Source of the DNA: Desmodus rotundus
Lineage: Eukaryota > Chordata > Mammalia > Chiroptera > Phyllostomidae
Direction: 5' to 3'
Length of the DNA stretch: 64,000 nt
Assembly: GCF_022682495.2 (NCBI RefSeq)
Contig: NC_071392.1
Coordinates: forward strand, 74,236,097 to 74,300,096
In this document: positions 34,445 to 46,106 of the stretch, piece by piece
Numbering within the stretch: the first letter of the stretch is position 1
Layout: each line of letters begins with the position of its first letter
Notes under the pieces: model-generated
Databases searched by the model: none
Seen by the model: only the letters and a program-made list of their open reading frames with translations
Told to the model about the DNA's origin: nothing
Translations under genes and position numbers: made by a program

Positions 34445-35291
34445 TGATGCGGACACTGGCAGCAGTGCCCGCGACTGAGACGAGACAAATTCACACGGAC
34501 TACCGAGTCCTATGGAGGAAAACGGACTGCACGGCCACTCTCTCAAGAGGAGAGTGCCCAGACCCTTGCCTTGGCAGGCTTTTATTGGCTTAATTTGCAT
34601 AGGAATACAGGGCAATATGGGAAGCCCATCAGTCAATGTCAGGCAGTAATAATCAAATAGATAACATTCAAAGAACTCTGAGGGCTTATTTTGAGTCAGG
34701 GTCAGATAGCTAAAGGACCATAAAACTTTGGGGAAACAAACTCATTTCATGCTTGGACCCTTATCAGAAAACTGAGGACATTCTTAGCAAAGCAGGTTTC
34801 ACAGGATTTTATGCATTCTTTCTCAGGCCTGATTGCCCCCGGGGAACCTGCCCTTTCCAGCACAGGGCTACTCCCACCCCCAGCATTGTTTCAGGCTTAA
34901 GTCAGGCAAGGGAATTAAGGCAGCCAAGAGATTAGGAGACTTCTCACAGACAGAATGAGTACTCAGGCCATGTCAAAGCCAAGGGACAAGGGTCCATCAC
35001 TCCCTTTCTCCATATGGACTTGGGGTCCATAGTCCCCCCCCTAGTCCTTCCCTGAGGGCCCCTTTGTGACCATGTCTGTCTTAGGTCATCCCTCCCTGAG
35101 GAATCTTACCTGTCATTGGCTAACCAGTCATGCACTGGAGGCCAGGAAGGGTTAAGTAAAGTGTGTGGGAAGGTGCTCCTGCCAGGGAGATAAGCGTTGT
35201 CTCTTTAGTGGCTTATGGTGCCAAGGTCTCTCAGTCAGCCTTAGCCATGGGGGGTTACAGCTTCTTAAACCAGGCAGGGTGGTTCCCAACA
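34445..35291 (-). mobile_element. Solo LTR of an endogenous retrovirus, copy 2
   Basis: 847 bp flanked by a perfect 6-bp target duplication, GCTGTC (34439-34444 and 35292-35297). On the minus strand it starts TGTTGGGAACC and ends CA. The AATAAA signal lies on the minus strand. Same family and orientation as 30739-31559, but its own target duplication shows a separate insertion. No viral coding sequence remains, and the short open frames inside are non-coding. Confidence 0.92.
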
Positions 35292-37109
35292 GCTGTCAAA
35301 ATTGAAATTTCTGGATTCTAATTATTTGTCATTTGCCCCAACTTTATGATGTTGGAGACGTTGACACCTCAGCTTTCCTCTGCTATTCCCTGACATACAA
35401 TTGAAGAATAAAAAACAGCTCATGGAGATCTTTTATTTAGGGAAAATGTTTAGTTTTTTCCCATCTATAATAACGGGTATTTTGTTTGAATTAAGAAGAT
35501 AGTGAAGCAATGCAAGGAAAAAAAAGAGGAAATCATTCCAAATTCTTCTTTGAATAGCAATCAGATTCTTGGGATAATGACATTTAAATAGATCAAAATC
35601 AGGTCTTTCTCATTGGTCCTCTCTCAGCACAAGTTCTTGAGAATAATAATAGTGAAATGATTAGCACATGCTTACAAAAACTTAGTTGTTAGCTGTGGTT
35701 GTTACTAGTTTTATTTGTTATCTTCTGCTGTTACATATACTCCTAGTACTGTTAGATCAAGCACTGAAGAGTAAATATCTCAGCATCTCTAACTTTTGGG
35801 TGCAAAGTGCTTTTCTTGACCAACACTTTGAATAGTTCTTTTCCTTTTGGTTGTATGTTGTATAACAACTTGACTGCCTCTGAGAGAAGTGTGTTGGCCC
35901 TAGCTGGCTAGAGCTGATTACGTTCCTCTCAGAAGGAAGAAGCAGTGTAGCCTCTAGGAAAAAATGGTTTTAATTTCTTGTTTTGTGGGTGAAAATCTAT
36001 GGCAGAGAAATGCAACACCAGTTGGAGCTTATTCTAAATATTTTAACTGTATCCTGTGTAACAGTACAATGAAATCTTATCAGAACCATCCCAGGTGAAA
36101 GAATATCACATAATCTGATCCCAGGTCTCATTTTAGTTTTATGTATTTATACAGTTTAGTGCTTTTTATTTCTTTTAGAGCAGTTCATCATCACTGAGTT
36201 ACCCCTAGTAACTCTTCAAAGGTCTCTGACTGGAAGTGTTTGATAGCTCTAGATTTTACCCTTTCTTAGCTATAGTCACTATTTCTCCATTCTAATAATC
36301 CAGTGTCCACTCATCCTGCTGTGATCTGGTTTCCTCCTCAAGCATGCCCTTGAAGCTTCTATGGCTCAAGTAAGCAGAGACAGCCAACTGGTAACTCAAG
36401 TCAGAAACCTGATTTCCCTTGCTCTTGTTTCATCCATCCCCACCCCCCAACATCCAGGCCTTTATCAAGACCTAAACATTCTTCCCCCTCAAAACCTCTT
36501 CTCCAACCTTGAAACTTCATTACTACTCCTGTTGTTCTTTGTTCAACTACGATCATGTGCTTGGAATATTTTTTTTCATTTTTAAATTATTTAAATTTTT
36601 CAATTATAGTTGACATACGTTCTTATATTAGTTTCAGGTATACACCCCAGTGATTAGGCATTAATTAGGTAACTTAACTAAATGATCATCCCAATAAATC
36701 TTGCACCCATCTGACACCACACATAGTTATGAGAATATTATTGGCAGTATTCCCTGTGCTGTACTGTACATCCCCGTGACTGTTCTGCAGCAACCAATCT
36801 GTACTTCTTAATCCCTTGATTCTTTTTACCCATTTCCCCAACCTTCCTTCCATTTGTTTCTGTACTGCTTGTTTGTTTGTTTTGTTTTTTAGATTCAATT
36901 GTTGTTAGACATGTATTTATTGGTATTATAGTGTTCATATTTTTTATCTTTTTTTTCCTTAAAGAAGACTGTAATGTTTCATATAATACTAGTTTGGTGA
37001 GGTTGATCAACTTTATCTTTTTCTTCTCTGGAAAGCTCTTTATCTGTCCTTTCATTGTAAATGATAGCTTTGCTGTGTATATCTTGGTTGTAGGTCCTTG
37101 ATTTTCATC

Positions 37110-37900
37110 ACTTTGAATATTTCTTGCCCATCTCTTTTGGCCTACAAAGTTTCTGTTGAAAAATTAGCTGACAGTCTTGAGCTCCCTTGTAGGTGCTCAA
37201 CTGCTTTTGTCTTGGTACTTTTAAGATTCTCCCTTTGTCTGTAACCATTTGCATTTTATTTATTTTAAAAAGATTTGAAAGAGAGGGAGAGAAACATTGA
37301 TGTGTGAGAGAGACATCCATCAGTTGCCTCTCGCACACCCCTCAACCGGGGGGACGTGGCCTGCAACCCAGGCATGTGCCCTGACTGGGAATCAAACCAG
37401 TGCCTTTGGTTTGACACTCAGTCCACTGAGCCACACCAGCCAGAGCTAACCTTTTGTATTTTAATTATGATGTGTCATGGTGTGGGCTTCTTTGGGTTCA
37501 TCTTGTTTTGGCACTCTGCCCTTCCTGGACTTGCATACCTATTTCTTAGGGAAGTTTCCTGTTGTTATTTTTTCAAATAGGTTTTCAGTTTCTTGCTTTC
37601 TCTCTTCTACTTCTGGCACCCCCATGATGCGAATGTTGGTACGCTTGAAGTTGTCCCAGAGGCTCCTTACACCATCCTTGCTTTTTTGGATTCTTATTTT
37701 CTTCCTGCTCTGATTGGGTGTCTTTTGCTTTCTTATGTTCAAAATTGCTGATTTGATTCTTGGCTTCATCTACTCTCCTGTTGATTGCTGTAAATTATCC
37801 TTCATTTTAATTATTGTATTCTTAATATCTGGCTGGATCTTTTTTTATGCTTTTGAGGTTCTCATTAAGTTCGTTGAGCATCCTTATAACTGGTGTTTTG
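37110..37900 (-). pseudogene. HAL1/L1 ORF1 remnant, split by a SINE
   Basis: Two matching parts are visible. At 37539-37769 the minus frame contains LWDNFKRTNIRIMGVPE then ENLFEKI, the well-conserved ORF1p segment before the RNA-binding domain. At 37108-37250 it contains ILKVPRQKQLSTYKG then LIFQQKLCRPKEMGKKYSK, the ORF1p C-terminal domain. The SINE at 37259-37446 separates them, and stops and frameshifts break the frame. The normal product is an RNA-binding chaperone of the L1 particle; this copy is dead. Confidence 0.8.
37259..37446 (-). mobile_element. VES-type SINE nested in HAL1 ORF1
   Basis: Reversed SINE with 17-bp target duplications TAACCATTTGCATTTTA (37242-37258) and TAACCTTTTGTATTTTA (37447-37463). 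It cuts the HAL1 ORF1, so it is younger than the HAL1 insertion. Confidence 0.95.
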
Positions 37901-39529
37901 AACTCTGCATTTAGTAGATTGCTTGTCTCCATTTTGTTTAGCTTTTTTTTTTTTTTAACTGGAGTTTTGTTGTGTTCTTTTGTTTAAGACATGTTTCTTT
38001 GTCTCATTTTGGCAGCCTCCCTGTGTTTGTTTCTGTGTATTAGGTAGAGCTGCTTTGTCATGTGGGCTTGACAAGAGTGGCCCAATGTAGAATAGTAGGT
38101 GTTCTGTAGGGTCCAGTGGCACAGCCTTCACTATCACCCAAGCTGGGCACTCAAGGTATGCCCCCTTTGTGGGCTGTGTACACCCTCTTATTGTAGTTAA
38201 GTCGTGATTGCTGTCAGCCTGTCAACAGGAGGGATTTACCCCTAGGCGGATCAGCTGCAGTACTAGTTGCATCCATTGACCACCATCCTCAGACCACTGT
38301 GGAGGATCAGCTGTGCAGAGGCCCACCCCACAGAGCAGAATTTACTTCGTTGGGGCTCTGGTGCCTGCTGAGTCTGTCCCTTGAGTGTGATGTTCGTGGA
38401 GATGGTTGGGTGGTGATGTTTCTACTTGGTCTGAAGCTGCCCTCTGGGTATGCTGGCTCTGGTGCCTCCCAGGTGCAGGCCAAGGTCAGACGCCCCTTGT
38501 GTTCTGCCTGAGGCCACCCGGCATAAGCTACAAAGCAATCTGCGGATGGCTGCCACTTGTGCTGGGTTTGGAGGTACCCAGGCGAGTCCAAGTAGTGAAC
38601 AAAGGCCAGCTGCTACTAAGTGTTGGTCTGGGGGCCACTTAGCAAGAGGTACAGGGCATGCTGAAGCCAGATGCTCCTTGTTTGAGAGAATTTAGGAAAA
38701 TCTGAAGCTTGAGCCAAGACAGGCCATTCATATGGAGATGCCACTGGACCTGAACAATGAATGGGTGAGTGGGGTCTTGGAATCACAGGAGTGGGGTTGG
38801 GGCACATAGTGATAGATGTCAAATATGGAGCCTGCCTTCCAGCTCTGTTGGGGAAGGGCTTAACAAAGGAACAGTGGCCTCTGCCAGCATTTCTCTCTGG
38901 GCTAAAGCTGCCCCCCAAGCTCTCACTCTGGTGTTGGACAATTCAATTCAGTTCCTCCCTGTATGTTTCCCTGTTGCCCCAGGGCTGGAGCTCAGAGGAA
39001 GTGAATCAAAGTAAGTCTGAGCATGGGCCTTTTAGAAGAACACTGTCTCCCTCAGCCTCAGTCCCTTCTGGTTTTTACAGCCAGAATTTACAGGGACTTC
39101 TCTTTCTGGCACTGGAACCCAGGGCTGGGCAGCCTGGTGTGGGGCTGGGACCACTTGCTCCTCAGGGGTGACCTCTGCAGCTGAGACATCCCTCCCAATT
39201 TTTATCTGCCACTTGTAGGTGTGGGTCCAGCCTGTTCTGTGTCTCTGCCCTTCCTACCACTGTCCATGTGGCTTCTTTAATTCCCTAGTTGTAGGACTTC
39301 AATTCAGCCAGATTTCAGACAGTTATGAATGATGGTTGTTCTATAGTTTAGTTGTAATTCTGATGTGGTTTGTGGTTGTGGGAGGAAGTGAATATGGCAT
39401 TTACCTGTGTAGCCATCTTAAGTAAAAGTCCTGGAATATTGAAATAATAGTCTCTTTGCCTTTATTCTCCTTCTGGTCTTTTCTTTATGTGCTCCCAGAT
39501 CTTTTTTAACATACTTTTGTTTATTTTCT

Positions 39530-39990
39530 TGCTCAGTGTCGTTCCTAGACTTCAGTGATTTCCCATTACCTCTGTTACAAATCTAAATGACTTACTTAGC
39601 CTGGGGTTCAGGGCTATTTGTGGTTTGACTTTTAGTCTCTTGCTGACCCCACCTGCGGATGCTAAGTTCCAGCCATGCTGAAAATATTAAGAGCCACTTA
39701 AGTCTTACCTGCTTGTGCCTTGGCTCATGCTGCTCCGTCCATCAGGAGCTGCTTCTCCATCTGTGTCTTGGTGAACACCTACTATCTCTGAAGATTGAGC
39801 CTCCTGAGAAGTCACTCTTGACATCTTCTTTCATCATTCCACTTTTGTGCAGTCATAGCATTCATAGTATTTCTTTCCATGTTTATATGTCTTGCTCTAC
39901 ATAGGGTCCTTGAGGGAAGGGGCATTATCTCCCATCACATGCCTGGTCAATGCCTGATGTGAAACAGGTGTACAGTAAATACACATAATA
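39530..39990 (+). repeat. L2 3' region
   Basis: LINE2 order is visible: CTTCAGTGATTTCCCATTACC, TGCTGACCCCACC, TCCAGCCATGCTGA, GTCCTTGAGGGAAGGGGCATT, then a CAATGCCTGATG and AAATACACATAAT end. Confidence 0.6.
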
Positions 39991-41456
39991 CACATAATTT
40001 ACGTGAATAGTAAGGAAAAGAACCTGAGTCTGTCTTGTCGGAGAATCAGCAGATTGTGCACGGTGGTTCTGCCCTTTGTCTCTGACTTTCCATTGTTTTA
40101 GTACATGCTGTCTAATGGTTCCACATTCAGATAGAGTCAAGGACATTATTGCTCATTGGCTTCTCTTTGTTTCACTACCCCAACTATCATTCGATTATTG
40201 TCTACTTTCCCCTGTGATGTCTTTTTCAAAGAAATTCAGCTTTCTCTTAAGTCCCGTGGAAATAAAAGCAGCTCCACATCGTGCCCCCAGCCTTCACTGC
40301 CCTGTTGCAGCTTAACCTCCAGTGTTGCCTAGCTACTCTAGGCAGCCTAGATGCTGCATTGCTGGGCACTGTGGGAATTATATATTTATTTCCCACAGAT
40401 TTATCGAGCTCCTCTTATGTGCGAAGCTCTGTTGATTTAATGAGAAATACAGAAGTGAATGTCATAGTCCTATGTCAGTAGAGCTTTTGAGAATTGAGTT
40501 GGTGGGGTGGTTGAGGCAGAGAGGGATTAGTTATATATATAGGTGGTGCAGTGGGGTGATTAGAAGAGAAGGAGGGAAAAGAAGTGTTAAGCATTGGGCC
40601 AGGTTCAAAAGTAGACAGTTTTGAGGTTTTAAATTACTGTGGGATTTAATCTGGTGTCAGTAGTTCAGGAGTCTGTTTGGTCCAAAGAAAAAAATGGAAT
40701 TAAAAATTCCATTTCATCATCATAGACATTAGAACCTGGCTTGGGTCTAGGAGTGGAGAGCAAGCTGCTGGATCATCTACTGTTTGGCATTATAAAGGGA
40801 AGAGGGAATTTTGAGTTCCAGCTAATTTGCTTCTTAGATGGAGCTATGGGACATCATTTGAACAGACCACAATTATTGTTCCTATTAGGCCCTGCTGGAC
40901 CTTACTTGATGAATGCTTTGAGCAGGTTTCCCTGAACTTGTCTGTTGGAGTTGTTCTGGGAGGCTGTGTTGGGATAGCCTTCTCCACCAGGTAGCCTTCT
41001 GCTGGCTGTCATCTGTGTGGACACTTGTACTGAGATTCTTCCCTGGAGAGCTTTGTTGCTCTTGTGAGGAGTGAGTTGGTTAGTTGCTTTCCTGATTCTC
41101 CCAGTTAATGTCATGTCTGGTTAATGTCATGTCCAGTTAATGAATTTGCCCAACTTGAGAAGGCAAAATCTTTAAAAAGGGAAGATTTTAAAAATGAGAT
41201 TATTTTTTCTTAGAGGATTAGGTATATGTCATTTTCAAGACCTCCAGTGTGACTTTCTCCTGTAGCCCAGTGACCGACCAGCTGTAAATGCAAGGCCCTT
41301 AGAGAAGGGTGCTCCTTCAGCAAGCTTTAAAAGCTTTCAGTAATTCTGCCCAGTTGGTAGATATTGGAGGTTTCCCTACAGGGGCTAGACATTTCCTTGT
41401 GCAATGACCCTTGATAAATGAATTTTTATCAAAGTCTTGGACCCTTTTAGGAGTAC

Positions 41457-41702
41457 ATTTTTTTTTTTTTTTTAAGTCCATTTGGTAGGAATGAACTTTT
41501 TTTAAAAAAGAATTTATTTATTTTTTGAGAGGGAGAAGGGAGAGAGAAAGAGAGGGAGAGAAACGTGGACATGAGAGAGAAACATCAGTCAGTTGCCTCT
41601 CGTACATGCTCCACTGGGGACCAAGCCTGCAACCCAGGCATGTGCCGTGACCTTTGGCTTTGCAGAATGACAGCCAACCAACTAAGCCATGTGGATCAGG
41701 GC
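41457..41702 (-). mobile_element. VES-type SINE
   Basis: A 9-bp target duplication, TAGGAGTAC (41448-41456 and 41703-41711), encloses a T-run, a short spacer and the reversed SINE body (GAATTTATTTATTTTTTGAG, CTGCAACCCAGGCATGTG, GGATCAGGGC). Confidence 0.9.
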
Positions 41703-41801
41703 TAGGAGTACTCGTCTGATCAGAGCTTTTCCAAGTGTTGAGGAATTCAGTGAGTTACTGAATATATGGCACTCAGAATTAAATCCTAAGTATTAAATCT
41801 A

Positions 41802-43144
41802 CAAGCCCTGTCCAGAAAGTATCCACCCACATAGTATGAAAAATAGGGACATTTATTGAAGAAGATACAAGATACAAGACACATTATACATAGGACAATG
41901 ATGCCTCAGTCCCCTTCAAAGTAGATGTGTTGGGCCCTTACAGTTCTCCCGGTCTCTTCCACTGTTCAAAACACTCTGCAAAATCCTTTGTTGTAATTGC
42001 CATCAGCTGCCCCATTATATTTTCCTGAATCTCACGACGGTCTGAAATCTCTTCCCTTTCAAAGGTGATTTTAGTTTTGGGAAAAGCCAGAAGTTCTAGG
42101 GCACCAAAAATGGGCCATAGGGGGGCTGAGCTACCTGGGTGATTTGATGACTTCACCAAAAGGCTCTGCATGAGACGTGATGCATGAGTGTTGTGATGAA
42201 GCTGCCAATCACCAGTTGCCCATTGCTGTGGCCATTTTCTTCATATTGCATCTCTCAACCAACGAAGAATATTGAGGTAGTACTCCTTATTGTTTGGCCT
42301 GGAGGGGTATACTCATAATGGATAACACCTTCCCAATCAAAAAACGCAGTTAACGTGGTCTTGATATTGCTCGGACTTTGCCATGCCTTCTTAGGGCATG
42401 GAGAACCAGGCAACTTACATTGGTAGAACTGGGCCTTTATTTCCAGATTGTAGCTGTAGGCCCACCATTCATCTCCGGTTATTACCTTCTTGAGGAAATG
42501 TGGTTCATCAGTAGTGGTTTGAATGAAATCACTAGCAATTGTAGCACAATGTTCCTTCTGCTCTGGTAGCAGAAGCCGAGGAACAAATTTTGCCACGACA
42601 CATTTCATGCCAAGATCCTGTGTCAAACTCTTGGACACAGTGATTTTTGGAGTCCCTGGATCAGCTTCTAGTTCTCACACTGTCAGTTGCCGATCTTTGT
42701 TGATTGTAGCTACTTGTGCATTCAGCATTCTCAGGTGTTCTGCTTGTTGCAGGCCTTCCAGCATGTGGATCACTTTCAACATATTTTTGACCATCTTTGA
42801 AGTGTTTGTGCCACACTTTTATTTGCGCTGCATTTACTGCATCATCCCCAAAAGCTTTCTGAATCCTCTGAATAGTGTCCATGGAGGAGTGTTCAAACTT
42901 AATGCAAAATTTGATGCAGATTTGTTGCTGTACTTGCTCAGTCATTTTGAATGCCATGGCCACACAGTACACATGCTCACTCAGTGGTGTCTACCACCTC
43001 CACTGACTAGTGCAATAAAGTCATCAGTTATTGTTCACACATGTGCATTCCAGTCCACTCTCCTGGGCTGCCAGGTTACATCGATATCACACAAACTGTT
43101 CTCATTATATTAACAATAGCTGGAGTTCTCCTGGACAGACCTTG
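41802..43144 (-). mobile_element. mariner-type DNA transposon, near full length, decayed
   Basis: About 1,343 bp, close to the 1.3 kb of intact mariners. Left end CAAGCCCTGTCCAG (41802-41815) and right end CTGGACAGACCTTG (43131-43144) are inverted copies differing at two positions, and both are bounded by TA (41800-41801, 43145-43146). The minus strand carries the transposase remnants described separately. Termini, length and protein agree with a Tc1/mariner family element. Confidence 0.92.
41938..42972 (-). pseudogene. mariner transposase pseudogene
   Basis: Three minus-strand open pieces in order. 42661-42972 carries the N-terminal helix-turn-helix (IQKAFGDDAVNAAQIKVWHK, then DPHAGRPATSRTPEN). 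42255-42638 carries the catalytic core start (VITGDEWWAYSYN, with the first catalytic Asp, then FFDWEGVIHYEYTPPGQT). 41938-42171 carries the C-terminal end (DRREIQENIMGQL, then DFAECFEQWKRPGEL). A stop near 42640-42660 and frame changes near 42180-42255 split the gene. The region expected to hold the later catalytic Asp residues is damaged, with PLWPIFGALE in place of the usual PYSPDLAP. Inactive. Confidence 0.88.
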
Positions 43145-44822
43145 TATAGTTGCAGCTGTTTTTAGAGCTAAGTGGATCACTAAGTTAATGAAAACGGCAG
43201 GAGCCTTTGTTACTTGATTCAGTAGTGTTTCGGTGATTGGGTGATAATTAGGCTCATTTATCAGTCATCAGACTCTGGTTACAGGTATCAATTCTCATTT
43301 TTAGGAGTGGGACAAGAAGTACAAATGGGCTGTAAAATACTGTGAGTTCTATATTGCCATTGAGTGATTGGCCCTTTTGCTTGTTGGTCCTTTGAGGAGA
43401 GAGCATTAGATGATTGAGTGTAAGCTTTTGTGTCTTTGATAGCACTTTCTCTGGATCAGCTCTTTCTAGAACCATCCACATTGGGTTTTATATAACAGGA
43501 CTGGTTTTCCGAATACCAGCCCAACCGGTTGCTTCTGGTTTCTGGGAAGTCATAGGGATATTTTTCTTTTAGAAAATCTCGTTGGATAAACTCTTGGACT
43601 GATTCTCATAGGGTGAAAAGATCAGCAGAGGGTTCCTTTTAAGGCCACACATGTACTGTTGTTTCTCTACTGTGTGTGGCCCGAGTTCTGTGTCCCCATG
43701 AGGTTGTTATAGACATTGTGTGCCTGTCACATACCCCTCTTCTTTTTTATACTTTGCACTTTTTTTGCAAATGAACTTCTGCTGATCATATACTCCTTGA
43801 ACTCTTACTCCTTCCTTCCTCATTTCTGTTCTAGGGAACTTGGGGCACTGAACTAGATCTAGACTGTAAATTCAAGTGCCTGTGACTGCTGACTGACAGG
43901 GCTTCTTCAGAGGAGACATCTCCCTTTGTCTTTACCATCGTAGAAGTGATGGGTTGGGGATGAGGCAAAACCACTCCTTTGCACAGTATCTTTCGATCAT
44001 GGAGACTCTAATTCCCTTTGTGTAGCTGTGTGGCTTACTCCTTGTGTCAGTGCCTTTAACGGATAACTCTCTGTCATTGTGAAGTTGACCAGGACCTGTT
44101 CTTGGTGTCTTCCCAGAGATCCTGGGACCTTTATAGGGTCCCACTGGTACAGCTTCAGAGTAGAGCAGTAGAGGAAGAGGAGACATTTTGGGGAGAATAG
44201 CTCTTGCCATTCTCAACTCTGTTGGCTGTTCTTGAAAAAGGTGGAGGGAATGATGTATGCAAGGCTCTTACTTGAGTAGAGGACTCATTCTAGTAGTTCT
44301 AGAACCTTATGCCTAGTTTGACAGTGCAGTGAACTGGTTTCAGGCTAGTTTAATGGTCAGTGAAAGTGCTGGAAAGAGACAAACAAATGGAGGTCATAGT
44401 TGTTTATGACTTCCCTTTAGCTACATGAGTTTCTGGAGCCTGGACTTCTTACCCGGGGGTGGGTTGATAAATAGAAAGCATTTAGAATAGTGGCTGGCAC
44501 CTGGTAAGTGCTGTAAAATTATTGGCAATTATTATTCACCAAGTAAGCTATAGCTCTGAACAGACAGCGATGCAGGCAAAGGTGGTACTACTGCCAGCCT
44601 CTGGAAAACTGTGAGGTCTGCTTGTGGGGCCTGTGCTGGTTAAACCAATTGCTAGACCCTCTTTTTATGAGCTCCTTAAGTGTGTGATGTGTGTTGTGTG
44701 CACTTTGTTTTTATACTCTCTTCAGGGCCTAGTCCAGGGCTAGGATACTGAAGAAATGAACTTGAATGCTGATTGTGGGAAACTAGGCAGTTCTCATGTG
44801 ACACATTTGTTTTGTCTCTCAG

Positions 44823-44943
44823 CCCTGGGCATTTCCTGCTCGAGAGTTCCTTCGGAAGAAGCTGATTGGGAAGGAAGTCTGTTTCACGATAGAAAACAAG
44901 ACTCAACAGGGACGAGAGTATGGCATGATCTACCTTGGAAAAG
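44823..44943 (+). CDS. SND1: SND1 exon 3 (residues 77-117, last codon split)
   Basis: 121 bp, entering in phase 0 and leaving one base for the next codon. Translation [19 protein letters not shown], then [16 protein letters not shown], is the central SN1 helix ([12 protein letters not shown], a hallmark of SN repeats) and the strand with the conserved Arg-Glu-Tyr-Gly turn. The acceptor is GTCTCTCAG and the donor is AAAG|GTGAGTA. From memory the human protein reads NKTPQG, so Gln replaces Pro. Confidence 0.98.
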
Positions 44944-45389
44944 GTGAGTATCAAGGAGGAAAGGACTCATTTTTCTCCTCTCTGAGTCTGAAGTCCCTTC
45001 AGTTTCCATCTGGTGGAAGGCCGGTGTGAGTGCTGGTGGAGGTGGCCCTAGAATAGTTGGCTGTTGATGGAGTTGGAAGTGTGAGTTCATGGCACATATG
45101 TAGGGGAGTTACCTGATATTTTGGTTTCTTATTTACTCCTGGTCCTGCTTTCCTGGCTTGGTTTAGGTGTATGTTGTACAGCATAGCATTCTTCCTTGTA
45201 TTTAGGCCTTCAGCCCATGGAACTCAATGGCTATGTGCTTCTGGGTCATAGTGCTAATTAAATTCCTATAGATTTCCAATTGCATCTTCTATTTCTTTTA
45301 TCTGTCGTGTGGTTTTTCTTCTGCTCGTGGGGAGACTCTGTAGGAGAGAAAGATTTATTTAGGGCTTGTGCGGGGTTTTTTTTTGCAAG

Positions 45390-45605
45390 CCACATACTTT
45401 GCAGCTGAATGGGAAGAACACAGGCTTTGGAGTTGTATACATGTGGGTTAGAATTCTGGCTCTTTCATGGACCCTTACTTAATTTAACCATTAACTTTTC
45501 TAAGCCCTGGTTCATTCATTTGTAAGTTATTGAGAGAGTTTAAAGAGATAGTACATGTAAACCATCTATCTCCGGCACAGAGTATGTGTTCAATAAATAC
45601 ATGTG
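45390..45605 (+). repeat. MIR element
   Basis: ACACAGGCTTTGGAGTTG, GGTTAGAATTCTGGCTCTTTC and CACAGAGTATGTGTTCAATAAA follow the MIR layout. A short GT stretch follows at 45602. Confidence 0.75.
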
Positions 45606-45945
45606 TGTGTGTGTACACGTACACTTGATGGTTTAGCTGAGCCAGATGGCTCATGCGATATTAGGTGTTCCTGTCTTTTGAATTAGATGGAGGGAGAGAA
45701 AGATTGTGGATTAGAGTTTGAACAGAAATAGGACATAGAAATACTTGGTAGACTGTTCTTTATAAAGCATAAAACAGTGTTCATCTGGAACTATTTTAGT
45801 AGCAGATATTTTTAAGTTTCCTGCGATTATTTGATAAAATAACCTTCCAACTGAGCTGCTTTAGATAATCTATTTGACTTGGGTAGTCTGTACTAGAAGT
45901 AAGCAAGAGGGGTAGAATGACAAGGCTAACATCATCCGTTTTAAA

Positions 45946-46106
45946 GAATTTTTTTTTTAATTTATTGAGAGAGAGGGAGATCAATTTAATTGTTCCACTT
46001 ATTTGTGCATTCATTGGTTGATTCTTGTATGTGCCCTGGGGATTGAACCTGCAACCTTGGCATATCAGGATGATGTTCTAACCATCTGAACAACCTGAGC
46101 AGAGCT
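45946..46106 (-). mobile_element. VES-related SINE, older subtype
   Basis: Reversed copy with CTTATTTGTGCATTCATTGG, GATTCTTGTATGTGCCCTG, GGGATTGAACCTGC and ACCTGAGCAGAGCT. Flanks ATCATCCGTTTTAA and TCATCCTGTTAA look like decayed target duplications. Confidence 0.85.

Larger units (their letters stand above)
36571..39431 (-). mobile_element. HAL1 (half-LINE) element, full length, antisense
   Basis: A 9-bp target duplication, TGGAATATT, flanks the element (36562-36570 and 39432-39440). On the minus strand it starts GGACTTTTACTTAAGATGG, the usual AAGATGGC-type L1 5' terminus, and then has about 1.5 kb of GC-richer 5' UTR. ORF1 remnants cover about 37900-37100. The start of ORF2 survives only as about a dozen codons (INTCLTTIESK near 36900) before the sequence passes straight into the L1 3' UTR (CACGGGGATGTACAGTACAG) and an A-rich tail. 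ORF1 without ORF2 is the defining HAL1 structure. It depended on L1 for movement. A VES SINE sits within ORF1. Confidence 0.85.
33483..44822 (+). other. SND1: SND1 intron 2 (11.3 kb)
   Basis: GTAGGA donor and TTTTGTCTCTCAG acceptor. It contains a solo LTR, a full-length HAL1 with nested SINE, an L2 3' end, another SINE and a mariner element. No recognisable elements were found in about 35300-36290 and 43150-44480. Confidence 0.9.

Noticed and set aside
30739..35291. One provirus with two LTRs
   Set aside because: Each LTR has its own target duplication, SND1 exon 2 lies between them, and no gag, pol or env remnant is present.
38299..39171. Several overlapping open frames in both strands as a possible gene
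   Set aside because: They lie in the GC-rich 5' UTR of the antisense HAL1 element and have no consistent coding signal.
42523..43113. 196-codon plus-strand open frame, the longest in the window
   Set aside because: It is the antisense shadow of the mariner transposase remnant and shows no protein similarity of its own.
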